NCBI RefSeq assembly: GCF_003479425.1
Contig: NZ_QUHC01000020.1
Location: 1 to 31,827 of the forward strand
Direction: 5' to 3'
DNA length: 31,827 nucleotides
Origin: Odoribacter sp. AF15-53
GTDB taxonomy: Bacteria > Bacteroidota > Bacteroidia > Bacteroidales > Marinifilaceae
Shown here: in pieces, positions 8,212-17,472 of the stretch
Numbering within the stretch: position 1 is the first letter of the stretch
Layout of the letters: every line of letters begins with the position of its first letter
Made by a program: the position numbers and the translations under genes
Notes under the pieces: generated by a model
Told to the model about the DNA's origin: nothing
The model's input: the letters and a program-made list of their open reading frames with translations, nothing else
The model's database searches: none

Positions 8212-9678
8212 CTAATATTTTTCTTGTTCGTAAATTATATCCTGTTCCTGCTCGAAATCATAGAGTGTCAGCTTTCGCAACGTGTAAAAATACCTCCACG
8301 AAGAATAAAGTTGACTGATATACATCCGGCGAGCATCATCCTGTTCCGTTCGGGCCGCATTCAAATCCAACACGCTGATCTGCCCTAACACGAAAGTCTC
8401 GTATGCCGTTTTGTAGCGTTTCTGAGCCACCGTGTCCGCCAAACGCACGATCTCGTTCAATCGACTCTGCTCCTGATATTGTCGTACCGTCGTCAGCACG
8501 TTTTGTTCAAAATTCTGCGTTTCCTGTTCCACCTGTACCTTTACAATATCCTCTTGCGAGCGGGCCAATTCCACCTGTCCCCTTCCTTTTCCCCAATTCA
8601 GAATCGGGATACTTATTCCCAAGCTCACCGATTCCCGGTTACGCAAATTCCGATAGGTATCTTTAAACCGACTATCGGTCCCCGTGTACCCGATCGAAGC
8701 ATACACGTCAGCCTGAAAACCCCGACCTGCCTTTGCTTGCGCCACCTGTTGACGAGCATTCAACAACCGACAAATAACCTCGTGACAGAAAGGATTGTTC
8801 TTGTCCGCCAATTCCAGTACACGTTCATAAGAAACCTCTATCCCCGGACACTCTCCCGGTATTTCCGGAACCAACAGCACCCGATCGTTATATCCCAAAT
8901 AATTTCTCAAAGCAAACATCTTCTGCTCGTAGGCCTGCTCCGTCTGAATCAGGGAGGACGATGCGTTCAAATAATTCAACCTTAATTGCAACAAATCGTT
9001 ATCCGAAATCAATCCCCGTTCCCGTTTCCCCCGGGCGATTTCCATTAACTTTTTTGAACTCTCCAGATTTTGTTTATCAATATTCACGTTAATCATGGCC
9101 AACAATAAATCAAAATAACACGACACCGCCTGAATGGCAATAGACTCCATATCCACGACAAACTGTTGTTGTGCCTGCTTGTATTTCTCGGGTTCAATCC
9201 GCGTATTCCATTTCAAGGGATTCGCCGTGATCAACGGTTGCGAGAATACCACGTTAAATGGCACGCTCATATACTCCGTCTCCCGGTTTCCCTCCAATTG
9301 ATCCACCCGTTCCAACTGGGACTGCAATGATAACTGTCCTCCCGTTAACGGGATATTCTGCGTGAGAGACAGGGCCATCTGTTCGGAAATCGAATTACTC
9401 GACACGTATTTGTACGTCCCGTCCTCTTTCAGATAACTGGACATCGTGCGATTAAAACTAGGGATCGTTCCCGTCAACTTCACATTCGGTAACAAATCCG
9501 CCTTGTAATTCCGGTACTGCCAGTATGCCGCTCTCCATTGATTCTTGGCCATCATGGCATCCAGCGATTGACTTCGTGCCAAGCGAATCGCCTCCTCCAA
9601 CGTGATCAACTTCTGTTCTTGCTGCCCGAAAACGGGCAACATCAACAACAAACACCCTATCGTCAAAAATTCTTTCAT
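8212..9678 (-). CDS. TolC-family outer-membrane efflux protein
   Basis: I start this at the ATG at 9678, because the residues after it form a signal peptide (MKEFLTIGCLLLMLPVFGQ); the in-frame ATG at 9702 would overlap the upstream permease. The mature protein opens with KLITLEEAIRLARSQSLD, the usual TolC/OEP entry helix. Two homologous halves follow with long coiled-coil helices and short strand segments (about residues 65-110 and 290-340). Its total of about 488 residues is normal. In the outer membrane it would form the trimeric exit duct. It lies 20 bp after permease B2 and 4 bp before the membrane fusion gene. Confidence 0.92.
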   Translation of the reverse strand: MKEFLTIGCLLLMLPVFGQQEQKLITLEEAIRLARSQSLDAMMAKNQWRAAYWQYRNYKADLLPNVKLTGTIPSFNRTMSSYLKEDGTYKYVSSNSISEQMALSLTQNIPLTGGQLSLQSQLERVDQLEGNRETEYMSVPFNVVFSQPLITANPLKWNTRIEPEKYKQAQQQFVVDMESIAIQAVSCYFDLLLAMINVNIDKQNLESSKKLMEIARGKRERGLISDNDLLQLRLNYLNASSSLIQTEQAYEQKMFALRNYLGYNDRVLLVPEIPGECPGIEVSYERVLELADKNNPFCHEVICRLLNARQQVAQAKAGRGFQADVYASIGYTGTDSRFKDTYRNLRNRESVSLGISIPILNWGKGRGQVELARSQEDIVKVQVEQETQNFEQNVLTTVRQYQEQSRLNEIVRLADTVAQKRYKTAYETFVLGQISVLDLNAARTEQDDARRMYISQLYSSWRYFYTLRKLTLYDFEQEQDIIYEQEKY

Positions 9679-9698
9679 AATGATCCTGTATTTACATG

Positions 9699-10871
9699 TC
9701 ACTCCTCCCGCATCGCCTCCACCGGGTTAACCCTCGAAACCCGGTAAGCGGGCCACCAAGCACTGAACATCGAGAAAATAATCATGATCACAACCGCACT
9801 CCCCAAAGCCAGCATAGGAACAAACTGTAACGGGTAAACAAATACAAACAAACCTAATCCCAGCAACAAGGCCAGTACAGTCAAAACAAAACTCTCCAAA
9901 ATCACAAAACGATGCAATCCCCCGACAGTAGACCCGACTACCAGACGCAAGGCAAATTCCTTTCTCCGCTTGGTCGAGTAAAGCCAGAACAACCCGAATG
10001 TCCCGATAAAAGTAAATATCAACAAAAACGACGTGGGAATAACGATCGTCCCCACACTCACGATATTACTCAACATCGTGGTTATTTTCAATCCCTCCAC
10101 GCTATATATCCCGATTTCCTGATTCGTACCCGCAAATAAACGACTACACTCTCTATCAAGTAAATTACTGAATGTCTTCAATTCCCCATCCCGTACCCGG
10201 ACAATAAATTCGGGCCAATCGCTATAGCCGCAAACCTCGTAAGGCAAGATCAATGTCGGGCAGGATTCTTTATAAACTTCCTGTTTCAATCCGGCCATCA
10301 CCCCGACAATCGTACACGCTTTCCCGTTAAGAGAAATATTCCTTCCCACCACTTCGTGCCACCCGAACCGATCTGCTAACTGTCGGGTTACAATAGCCGG
10401 ATAAGTCCCGTCAGCCAATATTTTACCGGGCAACCATCTCCCCTCCTCCAGCTTTATGTCGAACACGCTAGCCGTGAATTCATCCGCTCCTTTCACGTAA
10501 ATTTGTACACTCTTCCCCTCGCACTTTAAAGAATCTTTCGGATTCATATTCTCCGAACGAACATAGGGGACGAAAAACGCGCACTCACTGACAGCCACCA
10601 CGGAAAGATGCGTGCGCAATGTCTCGCACAAATGTCTCATCATATTCTCCGTTTCTTCTGACGAGAGAGAACGTCCTTCCAGTTTAAGCTCCGGGCCAAA
10701 CTGCAACGTGTTTTCAGTATTCAACATTCCCGGCGTGTAATACCGGGCTAAAGTCTCCCCCGTGTTCACGAAACAAAACACCAGAACAACAAAAACCACC
10801 GCCTGCTCTATGAACATCCCCCCGTATTTCTTTTTTTGATTCCAGAACAGAGTAAAAATATGGCGTATCAT
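9699..10871 (-). CDS. FtsX/MacB-type ABC permease, copy B2
   Basis: This permease has one N-terminal membrane helix, a periplasmic MacB_PCD domain (about residues 45-260) and three C-terminal helices of the FtsX domain. It ends with the usual AWWPAYRVSRVNPVEAMREE. I start it at 10871 (MIRHIFTLFWNQKKK); that ATG overlaps the upstream stop by ATGA, whereas the in-frame ATG at 10919 would overlap more deeply. It is clearly paralogous to permease B1 (12101-13273): both share MIR...LFWN/LWN openings, IEQ/VEQ-VVFVVL and PGMLxTENT. It probably pairs with A2. Confidence 0.9.
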   Translation of the reverse strand: MIRHIFTLFWNQKKKYGGMFIEQAVVFVVLVFCFVNTGETLARYYTPGMLNTENTLQFGPELKLEGRSLSSEETENMMRHLCETLRTHLSVVAVSECAFFVPYVRSENMNPKDSLKCEGKSVQIYVKGADEFTASVFDIKLEEGRWLPGKILADGTYPAIVTRQLADRFGWHEVVGRNISLNGKACTIVGVMAGLKQEVYKESCPTLILPYEVCGYSDWPEFIVRVRDGELKTFSNLLDRECSRLFAGTNQEIGIYSVEGLKITTMLSNIVSVGTIVIPTSFLLIFTFIGTFGLFWLYSTKRRKEFALRLVVGSTVGGLHRFVILESFVLTVLALLLGLGLFVFVYPLQFVPMLALGSAVVIMIIFSMFSAWWPAYRVSRVNPVEAMREE

Positions 10872-12091
10872 TCCACACCTCCTTTCAACATATCCACGAT
10901 TGGATTTCTTATCACCCAATAGGCCGGAAGTCCGCTGGAAACGAGAGAAAACAACAATGACAAAGGCAGCACCTCCAAGAGAATGACCGTCCAGTTCATT
11001 TCGGCCAAAATCGTCAATGACCCGATAATCATATTCCCGAAAAGCAATTTATCCAAGAACTGACATAAAGGAAGAAGCAAGGCAATTCCCAACAAAGTTC
11101 CCACGATCACCAACACGATATTTTCAATCAAAACCTCCAAAAACACGAAATCCCGATTTGCTCCTAACGCCCGCTTAATCCCAAGTTCAGCAACCTGAAT
11201 ACTCGTGTTAGCCACACTCAAAAGGATGATATTCAATATAGGAATTATCAACAATAACAAAAGTCCCAAAAAAACACTCATCCTCCACAAATGTCCCCCG
11301 AACACCTCGGCTCTCACTTCCTGCACCGTACGTACGGGTTCCGGAAATTGAGTCACGTTGACATGTTTCATTTCCGCCACATAACTCACGGCAGACATCA
11401 CCATTTTCTTCGCCTTCTCCATATCGGTACCTTCTGGAAATAAAATATACGTATTCACCCAATCATTACCGGACATCCCCCGATCAAAATACTCGGGCAA
11501 CCAAATTGAAAGATGACCATCCTGTGCAAACAACGAAATATCGGCAACCACCCCGATAATCTTGTACCTATTACCTTGAAAACATAGCTCCTCACCCACC
11601 ACGTTCGCCTTTGCGAAATAAGTTTTCGCCACACTCTCGTTCACCACCACCCTCGGCTCTTTTGCTTCCCGTTCCGTGAAAGGATGTCCCTGCACGAAAT
11701 CATACTGAAACACGTTCCAATAATTATAATCCGTGTAGACAGCCATATTCATCCCGAACTGACCGTTCGCCCGGACATTATTAGCCTCATCGTGATAACA
11801 GGTATAATTCTCGTATCCCTTTAACTGGCTCATAATCATCTGCACGTCCTTCCGGTTCAACCTACTCTTGAAATTATTCCCCTGTTCATCCCATATATAG
11901 CTGGGAACTTCAACAATCCGCTCAGAATAAAGAGCCGGGGGCATATTTCCCCGCACCACGTGAACGATTTGCAACAATATCGTGACAAACACGAATGTCA
12001 ACATCGCCCCGAACACGCAGAACAAGGCATACGCTTTATGGTGCATGATATTATAGCAAATCGGCTTCCAATAAATATATAATTTTTTCAT
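10868..12091 (-). CDS. FtsX/MacB-type ABC permease, copy A2
   Basis: This 407-residue permease has an N-terminal membrane helix (about residues 20-45), a periplasmic MacB_PCD domain, and FtsX helices in the last 130 residues, ending SSGLPAYWVIRNPIVDMLKGG. ELGIKRALGANRDFVFLEVLIEN is the cytosolic coupling segment that contacts the ATPase. It is paralogous to A1 (13270-14493): both open with xLxxYxxPxxYNIxH and contain GNxPP near residue 50. The start lies 9 bp after B1 ends, and the 3' end overlaps B2 by 4 bp, so the two are translationally coupled. Confidence 0.9.
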   Translation of the reverse strand: MKKLYIYWKPICYNIMHHKAYALFCVFGAMLTFVFVTILLQIVHVVRGNMPPALYSERIVEVPSYIWDEQGNNFKSRLNRKDVQMIMSQLKGYENYTCYHDEANNVRANGQFGMNMAVYTDYNYWNVFQYDFVQGHPFTEREAKEPRVVVNESVAKTYFAKANVVGEELCFQGNRYKIIGVVADISLFAQDGHLSIWLPEYFDRGMSGNDWVNTYILFPEGTDMEKAKKMVMSAVSYVAEMKHVNVTQFPEPVRTVQEVRAEVFGGHLWRMSVFLGLLLLLIIPILNIILLSVANTSIQVAELGIKRALGANRDFVFLEVLIENIVLVIVGTLLGIALLLPLCQFLDKLLFGNMIIGSLTILAEMNWTVILLEVLPLSLLFSLVSSGLPAYWVIRNPIVDMLKGGVE

Positions 12092-12100
12092 ACGCTAATT

Positions 12101-13273
12101 TTACTTTAAAGCAATTGCCGGATTAATCTTCGTCACCTTGTAGGCAGGGAACCACGCACTCAACACGGAAAAAAAGAGCATAATTACCAAAGTTACCGCG
12201 ATGCCCGTTACCTCGATCATGATATAATCGTAAATAAAGAACGATAACAACACACCGGGAATACTAGCTAAAAGGGTCACCACGGTACTTTCCAAAATCA
12301 CGAATGTCAACAAATTACGGGTTGTTGCCCCTACCGACAACCTCACGGCAAACTCGTGAACCCGAGTCTCCGTGTGTTGAAGGAACAAACCGAACGTACC
12401 GATAAAAGCAAAGAAAAGAAGAAAAAGGGTGGGTATTGCCTGCAAATACAGATTTATCGTGAGCATACTCATAAATTGTTTTTTCGCTTTTTGCATCACT
12501 GCCGCATACGCCTGTACATTTTTCATGGGTAACAAACGATTAAATTCTTTATAATAGGCCAAAATAAAATCCATCTCTTTACCGGGCTGTACACGGGCAC
12601 AAAACTCTCTAAACGATCCAATACTTGATATTCTATTTAAATCCACAATTACAGTCGGTTCGGATAATTCAAACGCAGCATGCTTTATCCCGGATAACAC
12701 TCCAACCACGGTAAACGTTTTTCCCTCATACACAATTTTACGTCCCAAGGCTTGTTCCCATTTCAAATCATCAGTCAATTGTTTGGTAACCACACAAGTA
12801 AACGACCCATCTTCCAACACACTGTTCGTTAACCAATCTCCCTCTATAATATCCGGCCGAAACACTTTTGCTCCCGCCCCATCTGATGCTCTCCAATTTA
12901 CAAACAAGGTTTTTCCATCAATTCTTATACTGTCATGTAAAGCCTGAGATCTCATATAAGGAATCATTCCACAACTCCAAGTAACCTCTTCAACATAAGG
13001 CAATTCTTTAATATTAGCAACCACGGTCTCAGCTATCGCCTTCATATCTTCCCATTTCAAATTTTCTGTTCCCGAACTAGTGTTTGAAAGCATATATCCG
13101 AATCCAACAGTATTTTCAGTATCCAACATCCCGGGAGCACAATACTGTTTAAAAACCGTGACCACAGAGACCACACCCACCATTAAAACCACGAATACGA
13201 CTACCTGCTCCACGAAAATACCCAAATAAGATTTTCGATCATTCCATAATACTTTCAATAAATTCCGTATCAT
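12101..13273 (-). CDS. FtsX/MacB-type ABC permease, copy B1
   Basis: This 390-residue permease has an N-terminal helix (IFVEQVVVFVVLMVGVVSVV), a periplasmic domain, and three C-terminal helices ending SAWFPAYKVTKINPAIALK. HEFAVRLSVGATTRNLLTFVI is the ATPase-coupling segment. The start overlaps the end of A1 by 4 bp (ATGA), indicating coupled translation and probably a heterodimer with A1. It is the paralogue of B2. Confidence 0.9.
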   Translation of the reverse strand: MIRNLLKVLWNDRKSYLGIFVEQVVVFVVLMVGVVSVVTVFKQYCAPGMLDTENTVGFGYMLSNTSSGTENLKWEDMKAIAETVVANIKELPYVEEVTWSCGMIPYMRSQALHDSIRIDGKTLFVNWRASDGAGAKVFRPDIIEGDWLTNSVLEDGSFTCVVTKQLTDDLKWEQALGRKIVYEGKTFTVVGVLSGIKHAAFELSEPTVIVDLNRISSIGSFREFCARVQPGKEMDFILAYYKEFNRLLPMKNVQAYAAVMQKAKKQFMSMLTINLYLQAIPTLFLLFFAFIGTFGLFLQHTETRVHEFAVRLSVGATTRNLLTFVILESTVVTLLASIPGVLLSFFIYDYIMIEVTGIAVTLVIMLFFSVLSAWFPAYKVTKINPAIALK

Positions 13274-14493
13274 TTTGAACCTCCTTTCAACACTTCCGCC
13301 ATATTTTTCCGTAACGTAACAAATGCCGGAAACATACTAACTAGTAATGTAAACAAAATAGACAAGGGTAGCACCCCACACAAAATCACCATAAAATTCA
13401 ATTGTGTAAGGAATGACACATTTCCCAAAAGAGAATCTTCAAAACAGAGGTATTCTATCCCGTAAACTACCGGAGAAAACAACAATAAACCAACGACAAT
13501 ACCTGCCAATACTAATATCAAATTCTCCACAACAATATAAGAAAATAACACGGGACGAGATGCCCCAATAGCACGACGAATTGCAATCTCTTCCGATCTC
13601 CGGTTCGAATTAGATATACTCAAAGTCACGATATTAATCGCCGGAACCACAAGCAACAACAATACAATCACGGGAATTCCATACGATAATATATCAAGTC
13701 CTACCTCCTGCATAACCACCTCTTTCCGAGTTTTCATCTTCTCGGCAGATATATCAACCTTTATCCTCCGCGCATCAAAATATGCCTTTACCGCTTGAGC
13801 AACTTCTCGCTTCGCCTCTGCTATTGGAAACGCTGAAGGAAATAACACCTCAAGGTGATAATAACTACTTCCACTAGGGGTAAACGTGTTAAATTGATCC
13901 GAAAGCCAAAAGCCATCCGCAATTAAAGTTGTAAAAAAAGAAATATTCTCTACCACCCCGGTAATCGTGTAAGAAACTTTTTGAATTTCTATTTTCCGTC
14001 CAACGGCATTCTCTCCCCGGAAAAGAGCTTTCGCCATCATTTGATTAATCACCGCTACCGGTTGTTTATTCTCGTATTCCTGTTGGCTGAACGCCCGGCC
14101 CTCGATAAACTTAAACCGAAAGACTTTCCAGTAATCTGCATTCACGTAATTCACACATTGGGACACCATCCCGTTATCAACAAAAATATCACAATCCTCA
14201 ATATGCCATCTGGCATACATCTCACATCCTTTGATATTTTTTATTAAAGTTTCCGTGTAAAAAGCATTAATTCCATGCGAACGTCCTCCCTTATCTTCAA
14301 AACTACCAAACGACACGATCCGATCCCCCTTGTCTACCGGGGGAACATTCCCGATAAAAGAATACAGCACTTGCAACGCTATCGCGATAAAGACGAAAGA
14401 CATCGCCGTCCCCAGCACGTAAAATAAAGAAAAGGAAAGATTATGCCTTATGTTATACAAGGCCGGCATAATATAATTCTTCAACCTGTTCAT
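13270..14493 (-). CDS. FtsX/MacB-type ABC permease, copy A1
   Basis: This 407-residue permease has a membrane helix at about residues 20-48, a MacB_PCD periplasmic domain, and the FtsX coupling segment RRSEEIAIRRAIGASRPVLF before the last three helices. It ends with MFPAFVTLRKNMAEVLKGG. It overlaps the ATPase gene upstream and B1 downstream by 4 bp each. With one ATPase and four permeases in two A-B pairs, the operon probably encodes two alternative heterodimeric transporters sharing one ATPase, or a specialised larger assembly. Confidence 0.9.
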   Translation of the reverse strand: MNRLKNYIMPALYNIRHNLSFSLFYVLGTAMSFVFIAIALQVLYSFIGNVPPVDKGDRIVSFGSFEDKGGRSHGINAFYTETLIKNIKGCEMYARWHIEDCDIFVDNGMVSQCVNYVNADYWKVFRFKFIEGRAFSQQEYENKQPVAVINQMMAKALFRGENAVGRKIEIQKVSYTITGVVENISFFTTLIADGFWLSDQFNTFTPSGSSYYHLEVLFPSAFPIAEAKREVAQAVKAYFDARRIKVDISAEKMKTRKEVVMQEVGLDILSYGIPVIVLLLLVVPAINIVTLSISNSNRRSEEIAIRRAIGASRPVLFSYIVVENLILVLAGIVVGLLLFSPVVYGIEYLCFEDSLLGNVSFLTQLNFMVILCGVLPLSILFTLLVSMFPAFVTLRKNMAEVLKGGSK

Positions 14494-15155
14494 AACACCA
14501 ATTTTCCGTCAAACAACCGAATAACCCGACTCGTCTCCCGTGCAATATGCTCGTCATGTGTCACCATCACGATCGTTGTCCCCTCCTGATTCAACCTTAA
14601 AAGAATATCCATAATCTCCGCCCCCATTTTGCTATCCAAATTACCCGTGGGTTCATCCGCCAAGATCACTTTCGGTTGTCCCATTAACGCCCGGGCAATC
14701 GCTACACGCTGGCATTGTCCACCGGACAACTGCGAGGGAAAATGTTTCAGACGGTGGCTCAACCCCACCTTGTCCAGTATTTCCAACGCCCGTTGCTTGC
14801 TTCCCGACACGGAAGCACCTTTCCGGTACAACATCGGCAACAACACGTTATCCAGCACGTTCAGCGATGGGATCAGATGAAAACTTTGAAAAATAAAACC
14901 AAGTTTCTGGTTTCGGATTCGGGCTTTATCCCGATCATACAACAAATCAGCCCTGACATCATCAATAATCACCCAACCTTCGGTGGGTGTATCAAGCAAT
15001 CCCATGATATTCAACATCGTACTCTTCCCACATCCCGACGGCCCCATGATAGCCACGAACTCCCCTGCCTCCACCGTGAGATTTATATTTTCCAATGCCC
15101 GTGTTTCAACCTCTTTCGTGTAAAACGTCTTGTTTATATTTTCCAGTGTTATCAT
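14490..15155 (-). CDS. ABC transporter ATPase (MacB/LolD family)
   Basis: This 221-residue cytoplasmic ATPase powers the four permeases downstream. It has Walker A GPSGCGKST (residues 38-46), the Q-loop Q90, the signature LSGGQ (143-147), Walker B VILADE (163-168), a D-loop GNLDSK, and a switch His in MVTHD. The length is standard for the stand-alone LolD/MacB-type subunits that drive FtsX-fold mechanotransmission permeases. It is the first gene of the exporter operon, and its start faces the histidine kinase gene across 183 bp that carry a direct repeat likely to be the regulator's operator. Confidence 0.95.
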   Translation of the reverse strand: MITLENINKTFYTKEVETRALENINLTVEAGEFVAIMGPSGCGKSTMLNIMGLLDTPTEGWVIIDDVRADLLYDRDKARIRNQKLGFIFQSFHLIPSLNVLDNVLLPMLYRKGASVSGSKQRALEILDKVGLSHRLKHFPSQLSGGQCQRVAIARALMGQPKVILADEPTGNLDSKMGAEIMDILLRLNQEGTTIVMVTHDEHIARETSRVIRLFDGKLVL

Positions 15156-15239
15156 GATTTTGTATTTTAATGATTATTCTTTATTCATTTTACCGATACA
15201 AAAATGATAAACCAAATTCACTTATCCTGGCTCAATTTA

Positions 15240-15258
15240 TTGTAAAAGTGTTGTAAAA
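15240..15258. promoter_or_regulatory. Putative operator: TTGTAAAA direct repeat
   Basis: TTGTAAAA occurs at 15240-15247 and 15251-15258, an 11-bp period, between the divergent exporter operon and the two-component genes. A related CTGTAAAAA lies at 15295-15303. Direct repeats about one helical turn apart are the usual site for OmpR/PhoB-type dimers, and such a regulator is encoded at 16682-17371. The binding assignment is inference. Confidence 0.5.
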
Positions 15259-15338
15259 TGAAGAGGAATAATTACATTCGCAACAAACAAATACTGTAAA
15301 AAGAGTATTTTGCTGAAAAGTGCGATCGGTGCAACAAC

Positions 15339-16697
15339 ATGAGGAACAACTTAAAAGTTATCGGCTACACGACTTGCGTCATATTTGTATTACTTTGGCT
15401 TAACCAACTATTTTCAGGAATCAACCTGTATAAACTGGAAAAAAGTCAATGGCAGAAATACATGGACTCCATCGTGGAGACAAGTGTCGATTCTTACCTC
15501 AGACTCTCGAATTTACCTGATTCATCCGAACTCACCAACGACATAGATTTCAATCCCCAAACCTTCACGATCAATATTCAAACACGGGACACGGTTCATA
15601 CAATATGTATTGATTCCAACGAAACCTTGAAACACACATATATCCGCAAATTACTCGGGACTTCCTCTCGTGAACTTGCTCCTCTTTCCCGGTTAGATAC
15701 CCTCTTGCATCTATCGCTCGGGAAGCAAAGCGTGAAGGTACAACTCATAACTTGCAAGCTTGATAATACAAGCAACGAAATTGAACGCTTCCCCTTGAAC
15801 GACACCGATATATCCGGCCTGATCCGTTCTAAAATCTATTCCCTCGGATCCCAATCGGGAGAATCAATCAAGATATACTACAATTTCCCGACTGCCATCT
15901 TTCTAACAAAAGCATGGAATAACGTCCTTGCAATCGCGGCATTTACCCTCTTGTTGATTTTCGGACTCCTGTATCTTTCCCGGATACAACAACAACTATC
16001 CCGCCTACAAGAAAAAATGATACAACAAGTCGTTCACGACTGGAAAACACCATTAAATAACATCGGGACTCTCGCTCAATTACTTGAAAAGAAATCCATT
16101 TCGCCCGAAGACGAAAAAGGCATAAAAAAAATACAGATCATTCAACAGGAAATAGAACTTTTGAGAACAAGTTCGCAACAATTACTTAAAACATTGAGCG
16201 GAATCGCTCGTCTCCGGATCAATAAAAACGAGTTCAATTTAAAAACAGAATTATCCCTCTTGCTGGAAAAGTTGCAAAACGCCAACTTGAACCAGAAAAA
16301 CATTCACGTGCAATTAAGATACCTGGTTCAATATCAAAACATACACGCCTCCCATTTTCACTTGCTCGGGGCCATTCAAAATCTACTGGATAACGCCGTT
16401 AAATACGGCGGGAATGAACCCCGGATAACCGTTACCTGTTACCAGAAAAGAGGAACACTCATCATTCAGGTAAAAGACAACGGCCCCGGTATACCCAAAA
16501 AAGAACAAAAGCATATATTCGATAAATATTATCAAGTAAATACAAACGAAAATCCGGGAGCTAAAAAAGGATACGGTTTAGGATTAACCTACGTTCGCAA
16601 CGTGGTAAAAGCACACGGGGGTAGTCTTTCTTTAAACAGTACACCCGGAAATGGATGTACCTTCACCATAAAACTCAAAAAATGGAGAACGAAATAA
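15339..16697 (+). CDS. Sensor histidine kinase of the exporter regulator pair
   Basis: This 452-residue inner-membrane kinase has one helix at about residues 8-25, a periplasmic sensor of about 170 residues without a recognisable fold, and a second helix at about 196-213. The HisKA helix carries VVHDWKTPLN with H233 as phosphorylation site; the HDxKxPLN form is a Bacteroidetes variant of HELRTPL. The HATPase domain has NLLDNAVKYGG, DNGPGIPK and GYGLGLTYV. It overlaps the response-regulator gene by 16 bp. The divergent MacB-type operon suggests the sensor detects a toxic compound or cell-envelope stress that the exporter relieves. Confidence 0.92.
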   Translation: MRNNLKVIGYTTCVIFVLLWLNQLFSGINLYKLEKSQWQKYMDSIVETSVDSYLRLSNLPDSSELTNDIDFNPQTFTINIQTRDTVHTICIDSNETLKHTYIRKLLGTSSRELAPLSRLDTLLHLSLGKQSVKVQLITCKLDNTSNEIERFPLNDTDISGLIRSKIYSLGSQSGESIKIYYNFPTAIFLTKAWNNVLAIAAFTLLLIFGLLYLSRIQQQLSRLQEKMIQQVVHDWKTPLNNIGTLAQLLEKKSISPEDEKGIKKIQIIQQEIELLRTSSQQLLKTLSGIARLRINKNEFNLKTELSLLLEKLQNANLNQKNIHVQLRYLVQYQNIHASHFHLLGAIQNLLDNAVKYGGNEPRITVTCYQKRGTLIIQVKDNGPGIPKKEQKHIFDKYYQVNTNENPGAKKGYGLGLTYVRNVVKAHGGSLSLNSTPGNGCTFTIKLKKWRTK

Positions 16698-17371
16698 AAA
16701 TACTATACGCGGAAGATAATACCACGGCAGCACTCATCTACCAAGAAATCCTCGAAGAAGCCGGATTCACCGTGACAATCGCCTCGACCGGAAACGAAGC
16801 CTGGGATTTATATCAAAATGGGAAATGGGATCTCATCCTCCTCGACATGGATCTACCGGGTAAAGACGGGCACGAACTCATCCGACTCATCCGGGAACAA
16901 GGAGATCAGGTTCCGATCATTATTTTAAGTTCCCTGAATCACAACCACGCTCTATACGAAGGCGCTGACGATTACCTCGTGAAAGGGTGTAGTGTTGACG
17001 AGGTGAAAGCCCGTATCGACAAGGCAATAGCCAGAACACGAAGAATAAACACGGAAAAAGAACAGGGACTATTCCACCTCTCTCCCTCCACCACGTTCAA
17101 CAAGAATACCCGGCAACTCATAACCTGCGGACACAAAGAAGAACTGAAAGGAATGGAAGCCAAAATACTCTGGTTATTCTGCCTACGCATCAACGAAATA
17201 ATCTCTATCGTCGAAATGTGCGAAACCCTGTGGGGCCTTTATACCACCGATAAAGAACGGGCATTTACCCGCTACGTCTGCCTGCTCAACAAAAAATTAA
17301 AACCCGATACCTCGATCGCTATCAAAAATGAATTCGCCAGAGGGTACAAACTAGTAAATGACATCAGGTAA
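16682..17371 (+). CDS. OmpR/PhoB-family response regulator
   Basis: This is a 229-residue protein starting MENEIKILYAEDN at 16682; the in-frame ATG at 16655 would add nine residues from inside the kinase gene and is less likely. The receiver domain has D12, phospho-acceptor D55 in LLDMDLPGKDG, S in ILSSL, and K in DYLVKG. The C-terminal half (about residues 130-229) is a winged-helix output domain; ARGYKLVND is the usual wing and end segment. It is translationally coupled to the kinase. Its probable targets are the exporter operon and its own promoter through the TTGTAAAA repeats. Confidence 0.9.
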   Translation: MENEIKILYAEDNTTAALIYQEILEEAGFTVTIASTGNEAWDLYQNGKWDLILLDMDLPGKDGHELIRLIREQGDQVPIIILSSLNHNHALYEGADDYLVKGCSVDEVKARIDKAIARTRRINTEKEQGLFHLSPSTTFNKNTRQLITCGHKEELKGMEAKILWLFCLRINEIISIVEMCETLWGLYTTDKERAFTRYVCLLNKKLKPDTSIAIKNEFARGYKLVNDIR

Positions 17372-17472
17372 TCTCATCCGTTCGAGCCATACGATATCCC
17401 ATTTTTTGACATCAAACTCAACATCCACTTCCATCAATGCCCGCCCAATAGCGCGGTAAGGAATCAAGAATA

